Shown in pieces: positions 57,501-64,000 of a stretch of DNA of 64,000 bases. This DNA comes from an uncultured Verrucomicrobiota bacterium. Its GTDB lineage: Bacteria; Verrucomicrobiota; Kiritimatiellia; CAIVKH01. Under the pieces are notes generated by a model, which saw only the letters and a program-made list of their open reading frames with translations, ran no database searches and was not told the DNA's origin. The translations under genes were made by a program, and so were the position numbers. The stretch is from the NCBI GenBank assembly GCA_937996795.1, contig CALKUH010000022.1, positions 62,001 through 126,000 of the forward strand, written 5' to 3'. Position 1 is the stretch's first letter. Every line of letters begins with the position of its first letter.

Positions 57501-60500
57501 AAAACGCCGAAATATGCGGAACTATTGTGCGCCGTGTTGGTCAGCGTTCCGGCGGACGTGGAGGGCGTCGAGGCGTACGTGAAACCAGTGGCATAAAAGA
57601 GCTCAAACACGCCACTGTCGCTCCGGGTGATGCGCAGATTCATTCCATCATCCAGCGCGCCGGAACCGAAATTGCCGGCCGCGCTGAAATCGCCGATTTT
57701 GGCCTTGGTGCCGCCCGAACTCCGCCACAATTCAAGGTAGTCGGTGGCGCCATCGACGCCCATCCGAAGGTAGTAGCCGTTGAAACTGTTGGTCGTGACA
57801 TCGCCCTGGATCGCGGCGTCCGACATCAGGATCACGCCGAAATGATTGGCCGACGATGCGTCGAAGGTCGGGCTGCCCAGCGAGAACCGCCACTCGTTCG
57901 TTTCGCTTGAAGGCGTGGTCAGGATGGCGTTGCCCACATTGTTCGTGGAACCCAGGTAGCTTCCGTCCGTGGAGGCGCTGCCGCTGGGCAGCGTTCCCGC
58001 CGTGAGGATCTCGAAGCGCGTCGTGTCGCCTGCCCACGTCGGCGTGGCGCTGAAATTTCCGTCCGTAAAGTCCTCGTCCGAACTGGTCGCGCCGAAGGTG
58101 GCACTGGTGGAAACATCCAGTTGGTATCCGGTCGCAAACGCCACATTGCTCCACACCGCCGTGAAGTCCGCGGTATTGGTTGCCGTCACAACGAGCCCCG
58201 TCACCACTCCGCCAAAGCAGGGCGTGGTGAGGCTCTGCTGGGCGCCGTAACTCGTGCCCAGGCTGTTCTGCGCAAACGCGCGGTAGTTGTAGGTCGCGCC
58301 GGGCGTCAGGTTGGTCAGCGTGGAGGTGTAACTGCCCGTGCCGGGCCCGTTGGTTGTCTGTGCGCCAGGCACGGTGGGCGTCGCGGGCGACAGCGCCCAG
58401 ACCACGCCACGATTGGTCACGTCCGCAAAACCGTCCGCCGTCACGTTGCCGCCCGCCGAGGCGGATGTGAGATTGGTCGCGGAGGCAATGGTCGTGGTCA
58501 CCGTGGGCGGGACCTGGCCCGTTCCGCGCACGGCAAAGTCGTAGCTCGCTTCATCCGCATCGTCACTTGCGATCATTACGGCAGCGGTGCGGACGCCCGA
58601 AGCGGTCGGGTCAAACCGCAACACCAGGTTGGACCGCGCACCGGGCGACACGATCGCTGGCCAGCTCACCACCGCGAAGTCGGCGGCGTGAGTACCCGTC
58701 GTCGTCACCCCGGTGATGGTCAAGGCGCCGGAACCGGAGTTCGTGATGGAAAGCGTTCGATCGATTAGGCCACCGGTGACGGCCGTCGCGCCAAAATCCG
58801 TGCCGTCAGCGAACGCCGGCACGTTGTCGCCATCAGCAATCAACGCGCCGTTCGTCCCGAGCACGGCGATTTCCGGATTCACCGTGCCCGTGCCTTGAAT
58901 GGAGAAATTGAAGGGGTCTTCGTCGGGATCGCCGTTGCTGAAGCTCAATGTGGCGGAGCGCGTCCCGGTCGCGGACGGATCGAATTGCACCTGGAACGTC
59001 GTGCTGTTGCTCACCGCCAAAAATGCCGCAGGCTGCGCAACCACGATGAAGTCCGCCGCATGGGTGCCGCCCGTGGTGACCGAGCCGAGCGTCAGGCTGG
59101 TGTTGCCAGTATTGGTGACCGTGTACGTCCGCGTCACCGTGCCGCCTGCGATATCCGCGCCGCTGAAATCCGTGTGATTCGACAGCGCCGGGGTCGCGGA
59201 CCCGTCCGCGATATTGTTTCCGTTGCCGCTCACCGCGATCTCCGGCGCGAGGCCGGTGCCCTGCACGGCAAAGGTGTACGGGTTGTTCGGCCCGTCGTTG
59301 TTCGCGAGACTAAACGTGGCTTCGCGCAAGCCGCGATCCGACGGGTTGAAAGTGATGACAAACGTCGTCGTTGCCCCCGCCGCGACCGTTCCGCCCGGCG
59401 CGGTCGTGATCTGGAAATCCACGGCATGCGTGCCGCTGGTCGTCCAACTGGACACCGTAAGCGAAGCGTTGCCGCCGTTCGTGATCGTAAACGTCCGCGT
59501 CACGGTCGCGCCCACGACATTCGCCGACCCGAAGTCCGTGCCGTCCGCAGTCGCCGGAGTCGTGTCGCCATTCGCGATGGTCGCGAGATTCGTGCCGAGC
59601 AGAATCATGTTCGGCGCGGCGCTGACGCCGCTGCCCTGGATGTCGAAATTGAACGGGTTTTCGCTGCTGTCGCTGTTCGTGAAGCTCAAGCCGGCCGAGC
59701 GTACGCCCGATCCGCTGGGCGAGAAGCGCACCACGAAGGTCGTGCTGTTGCTGACCGCCAGCGGCGAAGTCAGCTGCGTAATGATGGAAAACTCCGCCGC
59801 GTGCGTGCCGCTCGTTGTCACATTGCCCAAGCTCAGTGCCGAATTGCCCGTATTGGTGATGACGAATGTTTGGTCCAAATTGTTGCCAATCAATACGTTG
59901 CCATAATCCGTTCCATCCGTTGCGCCGGGCGTGATGTCGCCATCCGCGATGTCATTACCGTTGCCACTGACCGCGATTTCCGGCGCGGCGCCGGTGCCTT
60001 GGATGGCGAAGTTGAACGGGTTCTCATCGCTGTCGTTGTTTGTGAAGCTAACCTCGGCGGTGCGCGCGCCAACGGCGGACGGATTAAACTGCACCTGGAA
60101 CGTCGTGCTGCCGCCGGGCGCAACCGGACTGGCCGGCTGAGCGGTGACGATGAAATCAGCCGCATGCGTGCCGCTCGTCGTCACGGTGCCCAGGGTCAGA
60201 TTCGCGCTGCCCGAATTCGTGATGGTATACGTCCTGGTCAACGTGCCGCCATCCACGAGGACATCGCCAAAGTCGGTGTGGTCGCTGGCGGAGGGCGTCG
60301 CATCGCCATCCGTGATAGTGACGCCATTGCCGCTGACGGCGATTTCCGGGCCGGCGGCAACCGCGGTGCCGAAGATCGCGAGATCCACGCCCGTCGTGCC
60401 GAAGTCGGCGCCATCCGTCGGAACGCGCGCGGTGCCGCCCGCGTTACCGGAGCCGAATCCATAGACGCGGAACTCCACCCCGGTGGACGCCGCAATCGAG

Positions 60501-60994
60501 AGCGTGGCGACAAAGTTTGATATACCGGTCCCCGCAACGCGCCATGTGGCCAGATCACTCCCGAAATTGTCCGTACTGGCCCGCAGGACAAAGTTGGACG
60601 CGCCCGTGCCGCTTCGCGTGATGCGCACGGAAAAATTGGTGAGGTCCAGGGTGTACCCCGACGCAGGGCTGATCTTGAGCGTGTGAAAATCGTTGCTCGT
60701 GATCGAGTTCGCGATCGTGGCCGTGGTTGGCAGCGTCCAACTGGATGACAGCATCGAACCCGCGCCGGCGCCGGCAATAAGCCCCGAGCCACGCGTGATC
60801 CGGGCGAAGGGCGAGGCTGTGTCAATGTTGGCCGCCGACACGCTATTGGTCGTCGCGAGCTGGCTGCCTGCCAGCCCGTTCACGTCAAATCCCAGCAGCA
60901 ACTCCGCTCGTGTGGCCGGAGAAAACGCGAAAACGCCGGCGATTGCGAGCAGAGATCCCGCGAGTTTCCAACGGCTGTAAAAACGATTCCGCAT
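48566..60994 (-). CDS. Giant secreted modular protein (4142 residues)
   Basis: An exported repeat protein. Signal peptide 1 to about 30, mature N-terminus ELLLGFDVNGLAG, N-module shared with the 44108-47671 protein (about 31-213), then five choice-of-anchor D (ASH-like) repeats (about 215-827), a fibronectin-like unit, a LamG-like domain (about 975-1190), a long array of modules joined by V(I/V)DDD linkers (about 1235-2980), an FN3 domain, a terminal-type module shared with the 61220-64000 protein (about 3210-3525) and further FN3-like repeats to the end. A Gly/Cys linker (TGTGCGGGGGGCPDP) lies midway. ATG 60994 is preferred over TTG 61003. No sorting tail, TM helix or catalytic site was found. 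Probably a surface adhesin/matrix protein; the reading frame is continuous. Confidence 0.87.
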   Translation of the reverse strand: MRNRFYSRWKLAGSLLAIAGVFAFSPATRAELLLGFDVNGLAGSQLATTNSVSAANIDTASPFARITRGSGLIAGAGAGSMLSSSWTLPTTATIANSITSNDFHTLKISPASGYTLDLTNFSVRITRSGTGASNFVLRASTDNFGSDLATWRVAGTGISNFVATLSIAASTGVEFRVYGFGSGNAGGTARVPTDGADFGTTGVDLAIFGTAVAAGPEIAVSGNGVTITDGDATPSASDHTDFGDVLVDGGTLTRTYTITNSGSANLTLGTVTTSGTHAADFIVTAQPASPVAPGGSTTFQVQFNPSAVGARTAEVSFTNNDSDENPFNFAIQGTGAAPEIAVSGNGNDIADGDITPGATDGTDYGNVLIGNNLDQTFVITNTGNSALSLGNVTTSGTHAAEFSIITQLTSPLAVSNSTTFVVRFSPSGSGVRSAGLSFTNSDSSENPFNFDIQGSGVSAAPNMILLGTNLATIANGDTTPATADGTDFGSANVVGATVTRTFTITNGGNASLTVSSWTTSGTHAVDFQITTAPGGTVAAGATTTFVITFNPSDRGLREATFSLANNDGPNNPYTFAVQGTGLAPEIAVSGNGNNIADGSATPALSNHTDFSGADIAGGTVTRTYTVTNTGNTSLTLGSVTTGGTHAADFIVVAQPAAFLAVSNSTTFQVQFDPSATGTRSATLSFSNGDPDEDPFNFSIQGTGTVNPEIAVLGTNGALIADGDNVPAFADGTDFGATAVTGGLIDRTLSITNSGSGALTITGVTTTGTHAADFAVVSWPAIVSPGARSNLVLRFDPTASGVRTAAVMIASDDADEASYDFAVRGTGQVPPTVTTTIASATNLTSASAGGNVTADGFADVTNRGVVWALSPATPTVPGAQTTNGPGTGSYTSTLTNLTPGATYNYRAFAQNSLGTSYGAQQSLTTPCFGGVVTGLVVTATNTADFTAVWSNVAFATGYQLDVSTSATFGATSSDEDFTDGNFSATPTWAGDTTRFEILTAGTLPSGSASTDGSYLGSTNNVGNAILTTPSSETNEWRFSLGSPTFDASSANHFGVILMSDAAIQGDVTTNSFNGYYLRMGVDGATDYLELWRSSGGTKAKIGDFSAAGNFGSGALDDGMNLRITRSDSGVFELFYATGFTYASTPSTSAGTLTNTAHNSSAYFGVFARFANPSTTRRMYVDNIALGAASPSYVPGYSNRAVASTSATVTGLTDGVTYYWRVRATNEHCVTDASVTQSVTTVVGDDVTGPALSGFNIDATTLTDAQISSGFTVTGLVFDAGGVSNAVHTPYLFLKNNSNNTILASNKFDVAPANGTTVLGPLSETFAGAAYANVTLGSYTGTVGAVDVSGNAAVSNFVFSVVDDDTTTPTIASADIDYGGVGSRYFAITTNSTPASITNRAGTFANVRYVLTDEELDQANARDLRFAFGVRDAGSGIARGAAGSTNTVMSFSLENAISGNFTNYRSDLSSANYTNARTTNVWSFPAGFFTESLINGLMAVASNRVTITVPDDDNDRTNDQALLVSETVGWVSAVDDDAVAPVFSSVRIGAVGGGSGFTTNFAESMGTAGSSGDTIATHESNNRFDNAALTMSGSGDMRTTLASTGYPGASGNFNVMFNNTAEDFLISGIDSTAASDWKLIFGIRKNSNDEDGSLLAVDVSTNGTAWVTLGFDPLPTGSGTAGWYLTTNTTGVIPAGTNLRVRFTAGAIGVSDYFRIDDVRLARPDGSGNTLTDGQLLAGVALTGLVQDAYSGIYGTNHAGVFAPTASVLNASGVAVFGARFAGGPANGGAVVAAPFSNLVVLASNDLVVGATYTSRVVVWDYDFDRTSDQLAATQEVAFTVIDDDTNAPAVGGFSLAGATTNYDLSFSSIAVTGTITDASGIQYGPSYFLVLGGAGVAQSNTLFAGAGNAATGTITDVGLLCGQDYTIRVVVADADLDRGNDALWATQQVAVIRTIGVGGPADFPIASNLLVNGAAASPAVTVTDANMATGGWSVALSLSHPVGVFTNTTSPSFRITNALGGVVGLLPWSNGVLSGLTYFFTNNAMPAVAYGSVQTGLHYVVWSASNQGSCVANIVDRGIIAGGTNAFTVVDDDAAPPTLSAFAVSGGSTTIDVATALSGFAVTGLILDADSGVGFTSQPPYILFMGLTGGALASNVLPGAEGAGQSAAMTLSNYFSGLSLTCGNSYTVRVVAADADNDRAADRAVSTNDVLIIVTSGSDGDAPTAENLLLNNIPAASATLTDQSIATGGWRVALSFAHPSGDIVTNGPNAPSFLVRNSAGSNLFGATPIAWSNVVKSGLSYYATNFPMSSADTNLVSTGLYSIVWSAQSDGLCFGLTNASARINPGTNTFLVIDDDAAAPELYGVAVGGGTGTGCGGGGGGCPDPTRTNLVAGDIAIFAMNTLTRAATNNDSFAFVALVDLPTGTQIKFTDNGWKSSTASFRNNEGSITWRATNCVPAGTVVRWIATNTPVFNIGVLHAVAGSFAPNIEGEQILAYQGSDSSPNFIYALNDRLDGIWDVDAVDSHSSAIPPGLADGYTAVAVGEFDNVILNTNNLAISGGRDAILFYISDPENWIGSDATVFDLLAYNFTFPDICSSGGTITDHDLAVGGWSITGLVQDVGSGLSVSNAGGVRYMVWNTNAGVVVSNFFATTFAEGSKLLHGLSNAIPAGDYTTIQLGVQTARLFAADADNDRAFDAAERVTNVAFTVIDDDTDIPQLGFFSINGQTTITNAADLLSVVISGQVRDVTSGVGFTSAPPTYVVLDSIGSSVATGGFANAPAVEGAGLNWTSIWTAPINLGGIADCGIYTVRVTIADADNDRINDRRQTNLAFVISVATGTGEEPVASNLLVNAVAASVTSITDAQLAAGGWSLAMSLHHPVGLRVDSPFTPSYELRDPANAALFGQDWTNIQTAGGSVYVTNDLLPGVAYGSVQTGYHPVVWSARSQGACFGEVFGSPLFGDGTNLVLVVDDDTTGPTAASNFTATAAYWTNRAVITYTWNASSVSDASGVASYRFVTNGLAPTSLLNGVSIGLTNQLVWTNLTEGIHTNWLFAVDADNDRANDAAMGASTGVVVYLDFTAPAQVTGLAAAPGAADDTSEIDLTWTPLPDAGNPTLSPWDTYRIYYTQDGVTDPTTNDPFVDASTLADLGTNTAASVTMQGLSMGAEYRLAMAGLDRAGNLGPISGVQTVTLGQIIITQAYANAQSHPVLSWLGNPGAFYDVIYADSTGYTPNIDTQWKLAAMVFGTTWTDEGGIDEGTGNVRLAPMQLPNKSMRFYRVAVANAWVPTANRLGGATTQVVVALKTVLTNGYNFIGMGMTPFENTLADFFGTNRLPASNSVAASTSVSVYEPTATGDAATNAWWLSATEGWKYEFGSASANTQAIPYPYTGFNVQIPDTAPPSTNLLLLGRVPWTNPPTFNLETNRYHVVTLNLPRPTRLGETGLKDYVARGTSIFVADEIRVLQRGLGPFGAPKVRAYVNASGDYRYHTGGSGSASNYVIEVDDAIIVHTKRLTNAVTWSMPLPYVAPKLQITNRLNAAPIVVAQAPLNVTATGATLRGQATPNNLATEAHIKYGPTTNYGFSVALTNLPGTNLAFALSGAISGLSTGTVYYYRVWASNSAGVSRFGAGSFTTLGACTNSAPSSPSVTAGNGASTNQVSVIWSNVSLEDGYEIWRNTVNLSGSASLLGAVGANTTNFNDTGATPGQQYYYWVKAYNCAGDSGFGASDAGYRQLEAVSGVTATYNTFTNRILVQWANISGETGFGVWRHTANASGSSSYIGSAPADALAYTDTTAVADTEYYYWVRGTNNTSGAVGAFQPGGALGRRSSIGLPALSLPTASNILTTTSVTGATLGATIDSDGGAAITSRGTTWDTAASPTANSLAEGGTALGAFSHTRTSMPAGTLIYFRGWASNSAGKAYSGDGTFWTAPDRPILHAATNFTTNSFAVSWSASAGATNHLLDVSTSPSFASFVAGYSNRASGSGTSAVVTNLSIGTLHYWRVRAQNSGGTSLHSTTNTGYAVVAQPGDQAEDLAFGSVGATNMTVSWTPGSGEFRLVVARSGASVTGLPSDGQTYAASGVFGGGAQIGAGNYVLYSGTGSSVAVSGLAPATAYFFRVFEFNGTGGFANYLTNSASGNPAGQSTL
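52440..55110 (-). repeat. Super-repeats within the giant protein
   Basis: Three copies of a module opening with ASNLLVN or ENLLLNN then (T/I)TD...(A/L)(T/A)GGW(S/R)(V/L)A(L/M)S begin near 55110, 54330 and 52470 (reading right to left) and run about 150-170 residues each. They alternate with modules opening V(V/I)DDD...P containing GFTS(Q/A)PP. Similarity is at protein level with diverged DNA. Confidence 0.75.
58512..60352 (-). repeat. Five tandem choice-of-anchor D domains
   Basis: About 1840 bases encode five units of roughly 123 residues each. Four of the five open with PEIAV(S/L)G; the third has PNMILLG. Each contains TDFG or TDYG and ends in the NPFNF/DPFNF ... GTG consensus (SYDFAVRGTG in the last). 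Units 1, 2 and 4 share the longest identical stretches, suggesting repeat expansion. Confidence 0.85.
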
Positions 60995-61020
60995 GGTTTG
61001 CAACGTCTGTAAAAACGATT
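60975..61020 (-). repeat. 14-base direct repeat flanking the giant gene's start
   Basis: CTGTAAAAACGATT (plus strand) occurs at 60975-60988, inside the first codons, and at 61007-61020, just upstream of the start. Period 32 bases. The coding copy encodes NRFYS. It may be a small duplication that altered the translation-initiation region. Confidence 0.7.
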
Positions 61021-61032
61021 TGGGCTTGGACG

Positions 61033-61058
61033 GGCCTCGCGCGATCTCGCGTGAGGCC
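61033..61058 (-). promoter_or_regulatory. Hairpin in the giant gene's leader
   Basis: A 26-base near-perfect hairpin: arms GGCCTC (61033-61038) and GAGGCC (61053-61058), then a single mismatch and an inner CGCG/CGCG stem around a 4-base loop. It lies 38 bases before ATG 60994. It is not directly followed by a T-run, so a leader or attenuator-like structure fits better than a terminator. Confidence 0.5.
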
Positions 61059-61153
61059 GAACCCTGCCCCTGCCCAGCGGATAAGACTGCCCCCGGCCTG
61101 TTCAGCGGCCGTCACCCGGCGGTGAGTTGTTCGTTAGATTTCCGCTAGGCCGG

Positions 61154-61196
61154 AAAAAGGGAAACGCGCGCCCCCTCCAAGGGAGGCGCGCGTTTC
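61154..61196 (-). terminator. Rho-independent terminator for the upstream giant-type gene
   Basis: Reading the minus strand, GAAACGCGCGCC (61196-61185) pairs perfectly with GGCGCGCGTTTC (61172-61161); the loop itself can form CCCT-TGG-AGGG. A CCTTTTT tract (61160-61154) follows. It starts 24 bases after the stop at 61220. It separates this transcript from the giant gene at 60994, which therefore needs its own promoter in 61004-61153 (no clear motif seen). Confidence 0.88.
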
Positions 61197-61219
61197 GCGG
61201 GCAATGGCCTTGATTCAGG

Positions 61220-64000
61220 CTACGGATTGAAGTTCTTGCCGGGCGGCGAGTAGTACACCCGGTTGGTCCAGGTCATCGTGCCGGGGTTCTTGCGGACAAT
61301 GATTACCGCGTCGTCCGGCTCAATGAAGAACGAGTTCACGTCGGGACCGGGCGCCGCATACACATTGGTGTTGTAGCTGATGAGCTGCCACGTGGTCTGG
61401 TCGCTGCGCAGGCGCCACCGGGCCTCCGGCTGCTCCAGGGAGCCATTGCCGTTGTTGCGCAGGATGCGGACTTCATCCGCCAGCACGCTCACGTTATTGC
61501 CCACCATGCCGGAACCGCGGAACAGGGCGCCGGTCAGTGAGACCCGGGTCGGATAGCGCCAGCTCACGATATGGTAGGTATTGGTGGTGCTGCTGCCACC
61601 GCCAATCACGGTGGTGGTCTGCTGGGTCATGACCTGGCCCACGATCGGCAGGCTGATGTTCGGCGATCCCGGCGGCACCTCGATCATAAAGCCCTGGTGC
61701 GTCGGGAACACCATGTTGTTCGCGTTGCCGACACCGCCGACCTGATAGGTCCACGTGCCGCCAAAGCCGTTCGTGCCCGCGAGCCAGATCGTGTTCGTGG
61801 CATAGTTGTAGCTGCTGCCCGCGTTCGTCGGACTGAACCAGTGGATCTTGGTCGCCTGGGCGTAGCTGGAGCCGCCCCACAGCCGGTTCGTGCCGAAGAC
61901 GTAGCTCACCGTCGCCGTATCAGGCGCGAAGAAGACGGAGTACCAGTTCTCGCCCGTCACAAGACTCAGCGGCTTGGTCACATACACCTCGCGGCTGCCG
62001 CGACGCAGCGTATTGGAGGGCTGCCACGCGTCCTGCAGAGAGACGCGGTAGAAGCGCATCGTGTTGTTGAGCGAGGCCGGCGGGACGCGGTAGCGGTTGG
62101 TTGGATTGTCGCCGCCGACATCCGTCAGCGTATTGCCTTCCGCGACGTTGTTGGTGATGCGGTCGACCCAATCCCACTGGTTGCTCAGCGTATCGCGGAA
62201 GCTCGTCGCATCGACGTAGAGCTGGTCGTACACGCGGTTGCTCGACGCGATCCACGCGAGGCGGATGCCGTTCGTGATTTCGGTCGTCGTGCGCGCAAGG
62301 CCCTGCGTGACCTGGAAGTTGACCGTGAGCCCGGTCGAGATCATCGCGGGACCGATGTTGCCCGCACGGTCGCGGCCCGCGACCCGGATGCGGTAGTGGG
62401 TGTCAAAGGTCAGGTTCGACACGACGATTGAGGTCGTCACGTTGGTGGCGAGATTCGCGGGCCCGTTGGTCGCGGTGTACACGTTGGTCGACACCTCGTT
62501 GAACGAACCGTCCAGCTCGTGAACCGTGATGTAGTAGGTGTCCCAGTGCGACAACGGTTCGCTGTCCGACTGGCGCCAGCCAGCCGCCGCGTGCATGTTC
62601 GTGCTGAAGGGCGTCCACTGGAACTTGAGTTCCGATGTTTCATCGACGGCCGTATCCGTCGTGATGTTCGTGACGTTCAGCACCGCGGGCGGCGGGTTGG
62701 TGTCCACCTTGACCAGCACCGGCAGCACGTTGCCCATGGTACGGTCGTTCGAGCGATCGCTATCATCATCCACCGCAAACAGGTAGCCGGTGATCACGCC
62801 CTGCTGGCCGGCAATGCTCTGCACCGTGGTGGTGAACGCGGCGCTGATCGGATTGCCGTCGTTCGTGGTCGTCGGCGCGATGCTGTTGATGGCGGGCGGC
62901 ACGATGTGGTAGTCCTCGATGCCGGAGAAGTCGTCCACCGCGGGCGTCCAGTTGATCCGGATCTGCGCGTTGCTGACGACATTGGTGCCGATCCACTCGA
63001 GCGCGGAGTTGATCGACACGTCATCCACATAGACCTGCGAACGCGAGGTGCCGGTGTCCACGCGAACCACGCGCAAAGTGACGCCGGCCGAAAGCAGTTC
63101 AAAGTCCCATGTAAGCGGTTCGTAGACCGTGTTGGTCACGTTGTTATTGCCCAGGGAGTCCCACGACGCGCCGTTGCGCCATTCGAGTCGCAGCACCGGC
63201 GTGCCCGATCCGCCGCTCACGCGCGCGGCATAGAGCGTCACACGGCCCGGATTGCTCACCGGCGGCAACTGGAAGTACGGCTGCGCGAAGGTGTTGGTCA
63301 GCATGCCGAGGCGCCGCGTGCCGGTGTTCTTCGGATCCAGGGAGGTATGCGTGACGCCCTGCAGGATCCACGCCCCGTACGAATCCGTGTTGGTCCACGT
63401 GATCGTGCTGCTCGTGGAGGGCACGGGCCACATCTGGTTGGTTTCGAAGCTGGTGGACAGGATGGCGGCGCCGCCGGAAGCCTCCACCACGTCGGCCACA
63501 CTCATCACGGGCCCGTTGATGTCATCGTCGAACACCTGCAGCCAGCCCACCGTACGGCTGTGAAGCGTGGCCGTGTCGTTCGTGCGATCGTCGTCCGCAT
63601 CGGGAATCGTCACCGCCACGCGGTTGGAACCCGAACCGCTGGATCCGGTCACGGCCAGCAACTGGGTGATGATGGTCTCGGTAAAGAACCCATTGGTGAA
63701 CATCCACACGTTGGTCTGGACCACGCCCGGCGCGTTGACGGTCGTCGAGGTGGCGGCGTTCCACCCGGTGACCACGCCGGACAGGATGCCGTCGCCAAGA
63801 CTGAAGCTCATGATCGTATTGGTGTTCCCGCTGGCACCGCGGCGCACGCCACTGTCGGCATCGAGGGCGCCAAACACGAACTGCAACTGGCGCGAACCCG
63901 CCTGTGCCAGTTCCTCGTCGGTGATGGCAAACACGCTGTTCGATCCCGTGCCGGAGCGGCGGGCATAGGTGTTGCGGATTTCCGTGTCGCCGCTGCCGAT
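61220..64000 (-). CDS. Giant secreted modular protein, C-terminal part (5' end beyond window)
   Basis: The frame is open to base 64000 with no convincing start, so the gene continues outside the window; 926 residues are visible. The first 110 visible residues (TDEELAQAGSRQLQFVFGA ... MSFSLGDG ... DDDRTNDTA) are paralogous to the middle of the giant protein (TDEELDQANARDLRFAFGV ... DDDNDRTND). A LamG-like segment, FN3 units and a 340-residue terminal module (MRFYRVSLQDAW ... DDAVIIVRKNPGTMTWTNRV) follow, ending NFNP. The same module is internal in the giant protein. No PEP-CTERM tail. A strong terminator follows the stop. Confidence 0.85.
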   Translation of the reverse strand: MGSGDTEIRNTYARRSGTGSNSVFAITDEELAQAGSRQLQFVFGALDADSGVRRGASGNTNTIMSFSLGDGILSGVVTGWNAATSTTVNAPGVVQTNVWMFTNGFFTETIITQLLAVTGSSGSGSNRVAVTIPDADDDRTNDTATLHSRTVGWLQVFDDDINGPVMSVADVVEASGGAAILSTSFETNQMWPVPSTSSTITWTNTDSYGAWILQGVTHTSLDPKNTGTRRLGMLTNTFAQPYFQLPPVSNPGRVTLYAARVSGGSGTPVLRLEWRNGASWDSLGNNNVTNTVYEPLTWDFELLSAGVTLRVVRVDTGTSRSQVYVDDVSINSALEWIGTNVVSNAQIRINWTPAVDDFSGIEDYHIVPPAINSIAPTTTNDGNPISAAFTTTVQSIAGQQGVITGYLFAVDDDSDRSNDRTMGNVLPVLVKVDTNPPPAVLNVTNITTDTAVDETSELKFQWTPFSTNMHAAAGWRQSDSEPLSHWDTYYITVHELDGSFNEVSTNVYTATNGPANLATNVTTSIVVSNLTFDTHYRIRVAGRDRAGNIGPAMISTGLTVNFQVTQGLARTTTEITNGIRLAWIASSNRVYDQLYVDATSFRDTLSNQWDWVDRITNNVAEGNTLTDVGGDNPTNRYRVPPASLNNTMRFYRVSLQDAWQPSNTLRRGSREVYVTKPLSLVTGENWYSVFFAPDTATVSYVFGTNRLWGGSSYAQATKIHWFSPTNAGSSYNYATNTIWLAGTNGFGGTWTYQVGGVGNANNMVFPTHQGFMIEVPPGSPNISLPIVGQVMTQQTTTVIGGGSSTTNTYHIVSWRYPTRVSLTGALFRGSGMVGNNVSVLADEVRILRNNGNGSLEQPEARWRLRSDQTTWQLISYNTNVYAAPGPDVNSFFIEPDDAVIIVRKNPGTMTWTNRVYYSPPGKNFNP

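Noticed and set aside
48566..60994. Giant gene interpreted as an assembly artefact
   Set aside because: Frame continuous with distinct domains in order, and both flanking overlaps and the terminator are normal; a collapsed or expanded repeat cannot be excluded but is not indicated.
44108..64000. PEP-CTERM, LPXTG-type or T9SS sorting signals on the secreted proteins
   Set aside because: The C-termini were inspected individually; none has a motif plus hydrophobic span plus basic tail, and no LPXTG was found.

Overview
The window is GC-rich and almost entirely coding; no gap exceeds about 220 bases. It looks like a chromosomal segment from the Planctomycetota-Verrucomicrobiota-Chlamydiota group, most plausibly Kiritimatiellota/Verrucomicrobiota. 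This is inferred from a GyrB with the long insertion next to the TOPRIM/C-terminal region, two exosortase/EpsI pairs inside an exopolysaccharide locus, a TIGR03790-type secreted protein, and very large secreted proteins built from choice-of-anchor D, Calx-beta, fibronectin-like and thrombospondin-3-like modules. No rRNA, tRNA, CRISPR array, insertion sequence or phage was recognised.

Layout: (1) 1-4067, gyrB (5' end missing) and gyrA. (2) 4229-8151, a minus-strand run: HAD phosphatase, exosortase, EpsI, UDP-glucuronate decarboxylase-like SDR, FHA protein. (3) 8303-18596, a plus-strand run of genes that mostly overlap by a few bases: DUF362 protein, three related GT4 units (two fused in one polypeptide), FkbM methyltransferase, Wzx-like flippase, SAM methyltransferase and two more glycosyltransferases. 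(4) 18597-22268, an AT-richer two-gene island: a secreted beta-helix protein with a triplicated tail and a second FkbM methyltransferase. (5) 22252-37662, more GT4 enzymes, a Wzy/ligase-like membrane protein, an SGNH hydrolase, a lone minus-strand DUF1972 glycosyltransferase, a polytopic membrane protein, an NAD epimerase, a second exosortase/EpsI pair, an undecaprenyl-phosphate sugar phosphotransferase and a TIGR03790 protein. (6) 37688-41202, aldehyde dehydrogenase, sucD and sucC on the minus strand. (7) 41274-44103, an exported small protein and a membrane-TPR protein. (8) 44108-64000, four minus-strand secreted proteins, including one of 4142 residues and one running off the window.

Regions 2-5 read as one cell-surface polysaccharide locus: a lipid-carrier-primed glycan (phosphotransferase), assembled by about nine glycosyltransferase polypeptides, decorated by methyltransferases, flipped by the Wzx-like protein and possibly polymerised by the Wzy-like protein. 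No Wza- or Wzc-like export/copolymerase gene is present here. Exosortase systems are commonly embedded in such loci, but none of the secreted proteins in the window carries a PEP-CTERM-like tail, so the sorted substrates must be elsewhere.

The most interesting signal is that the second exosortase (32109-33086) is an intact paralogue of the first but has lost the catalytic Cys and His (Cys to Thr, His to Asp, at conserved spacing) while keeping the Arg. It is still translationally coupled to its own EpsI-like partner. Both EpsI proteins carry a zinc-ribbon-like cysteine cluster, and the partner of the degenerate enzyme has one ligand changed to His. Other notable points are a GT4 amplification with a fused double enzyme and a neighbour that has lost both EX7E glutamates, and a family of giant secreted proteins sharing N- and C-terminal modules.
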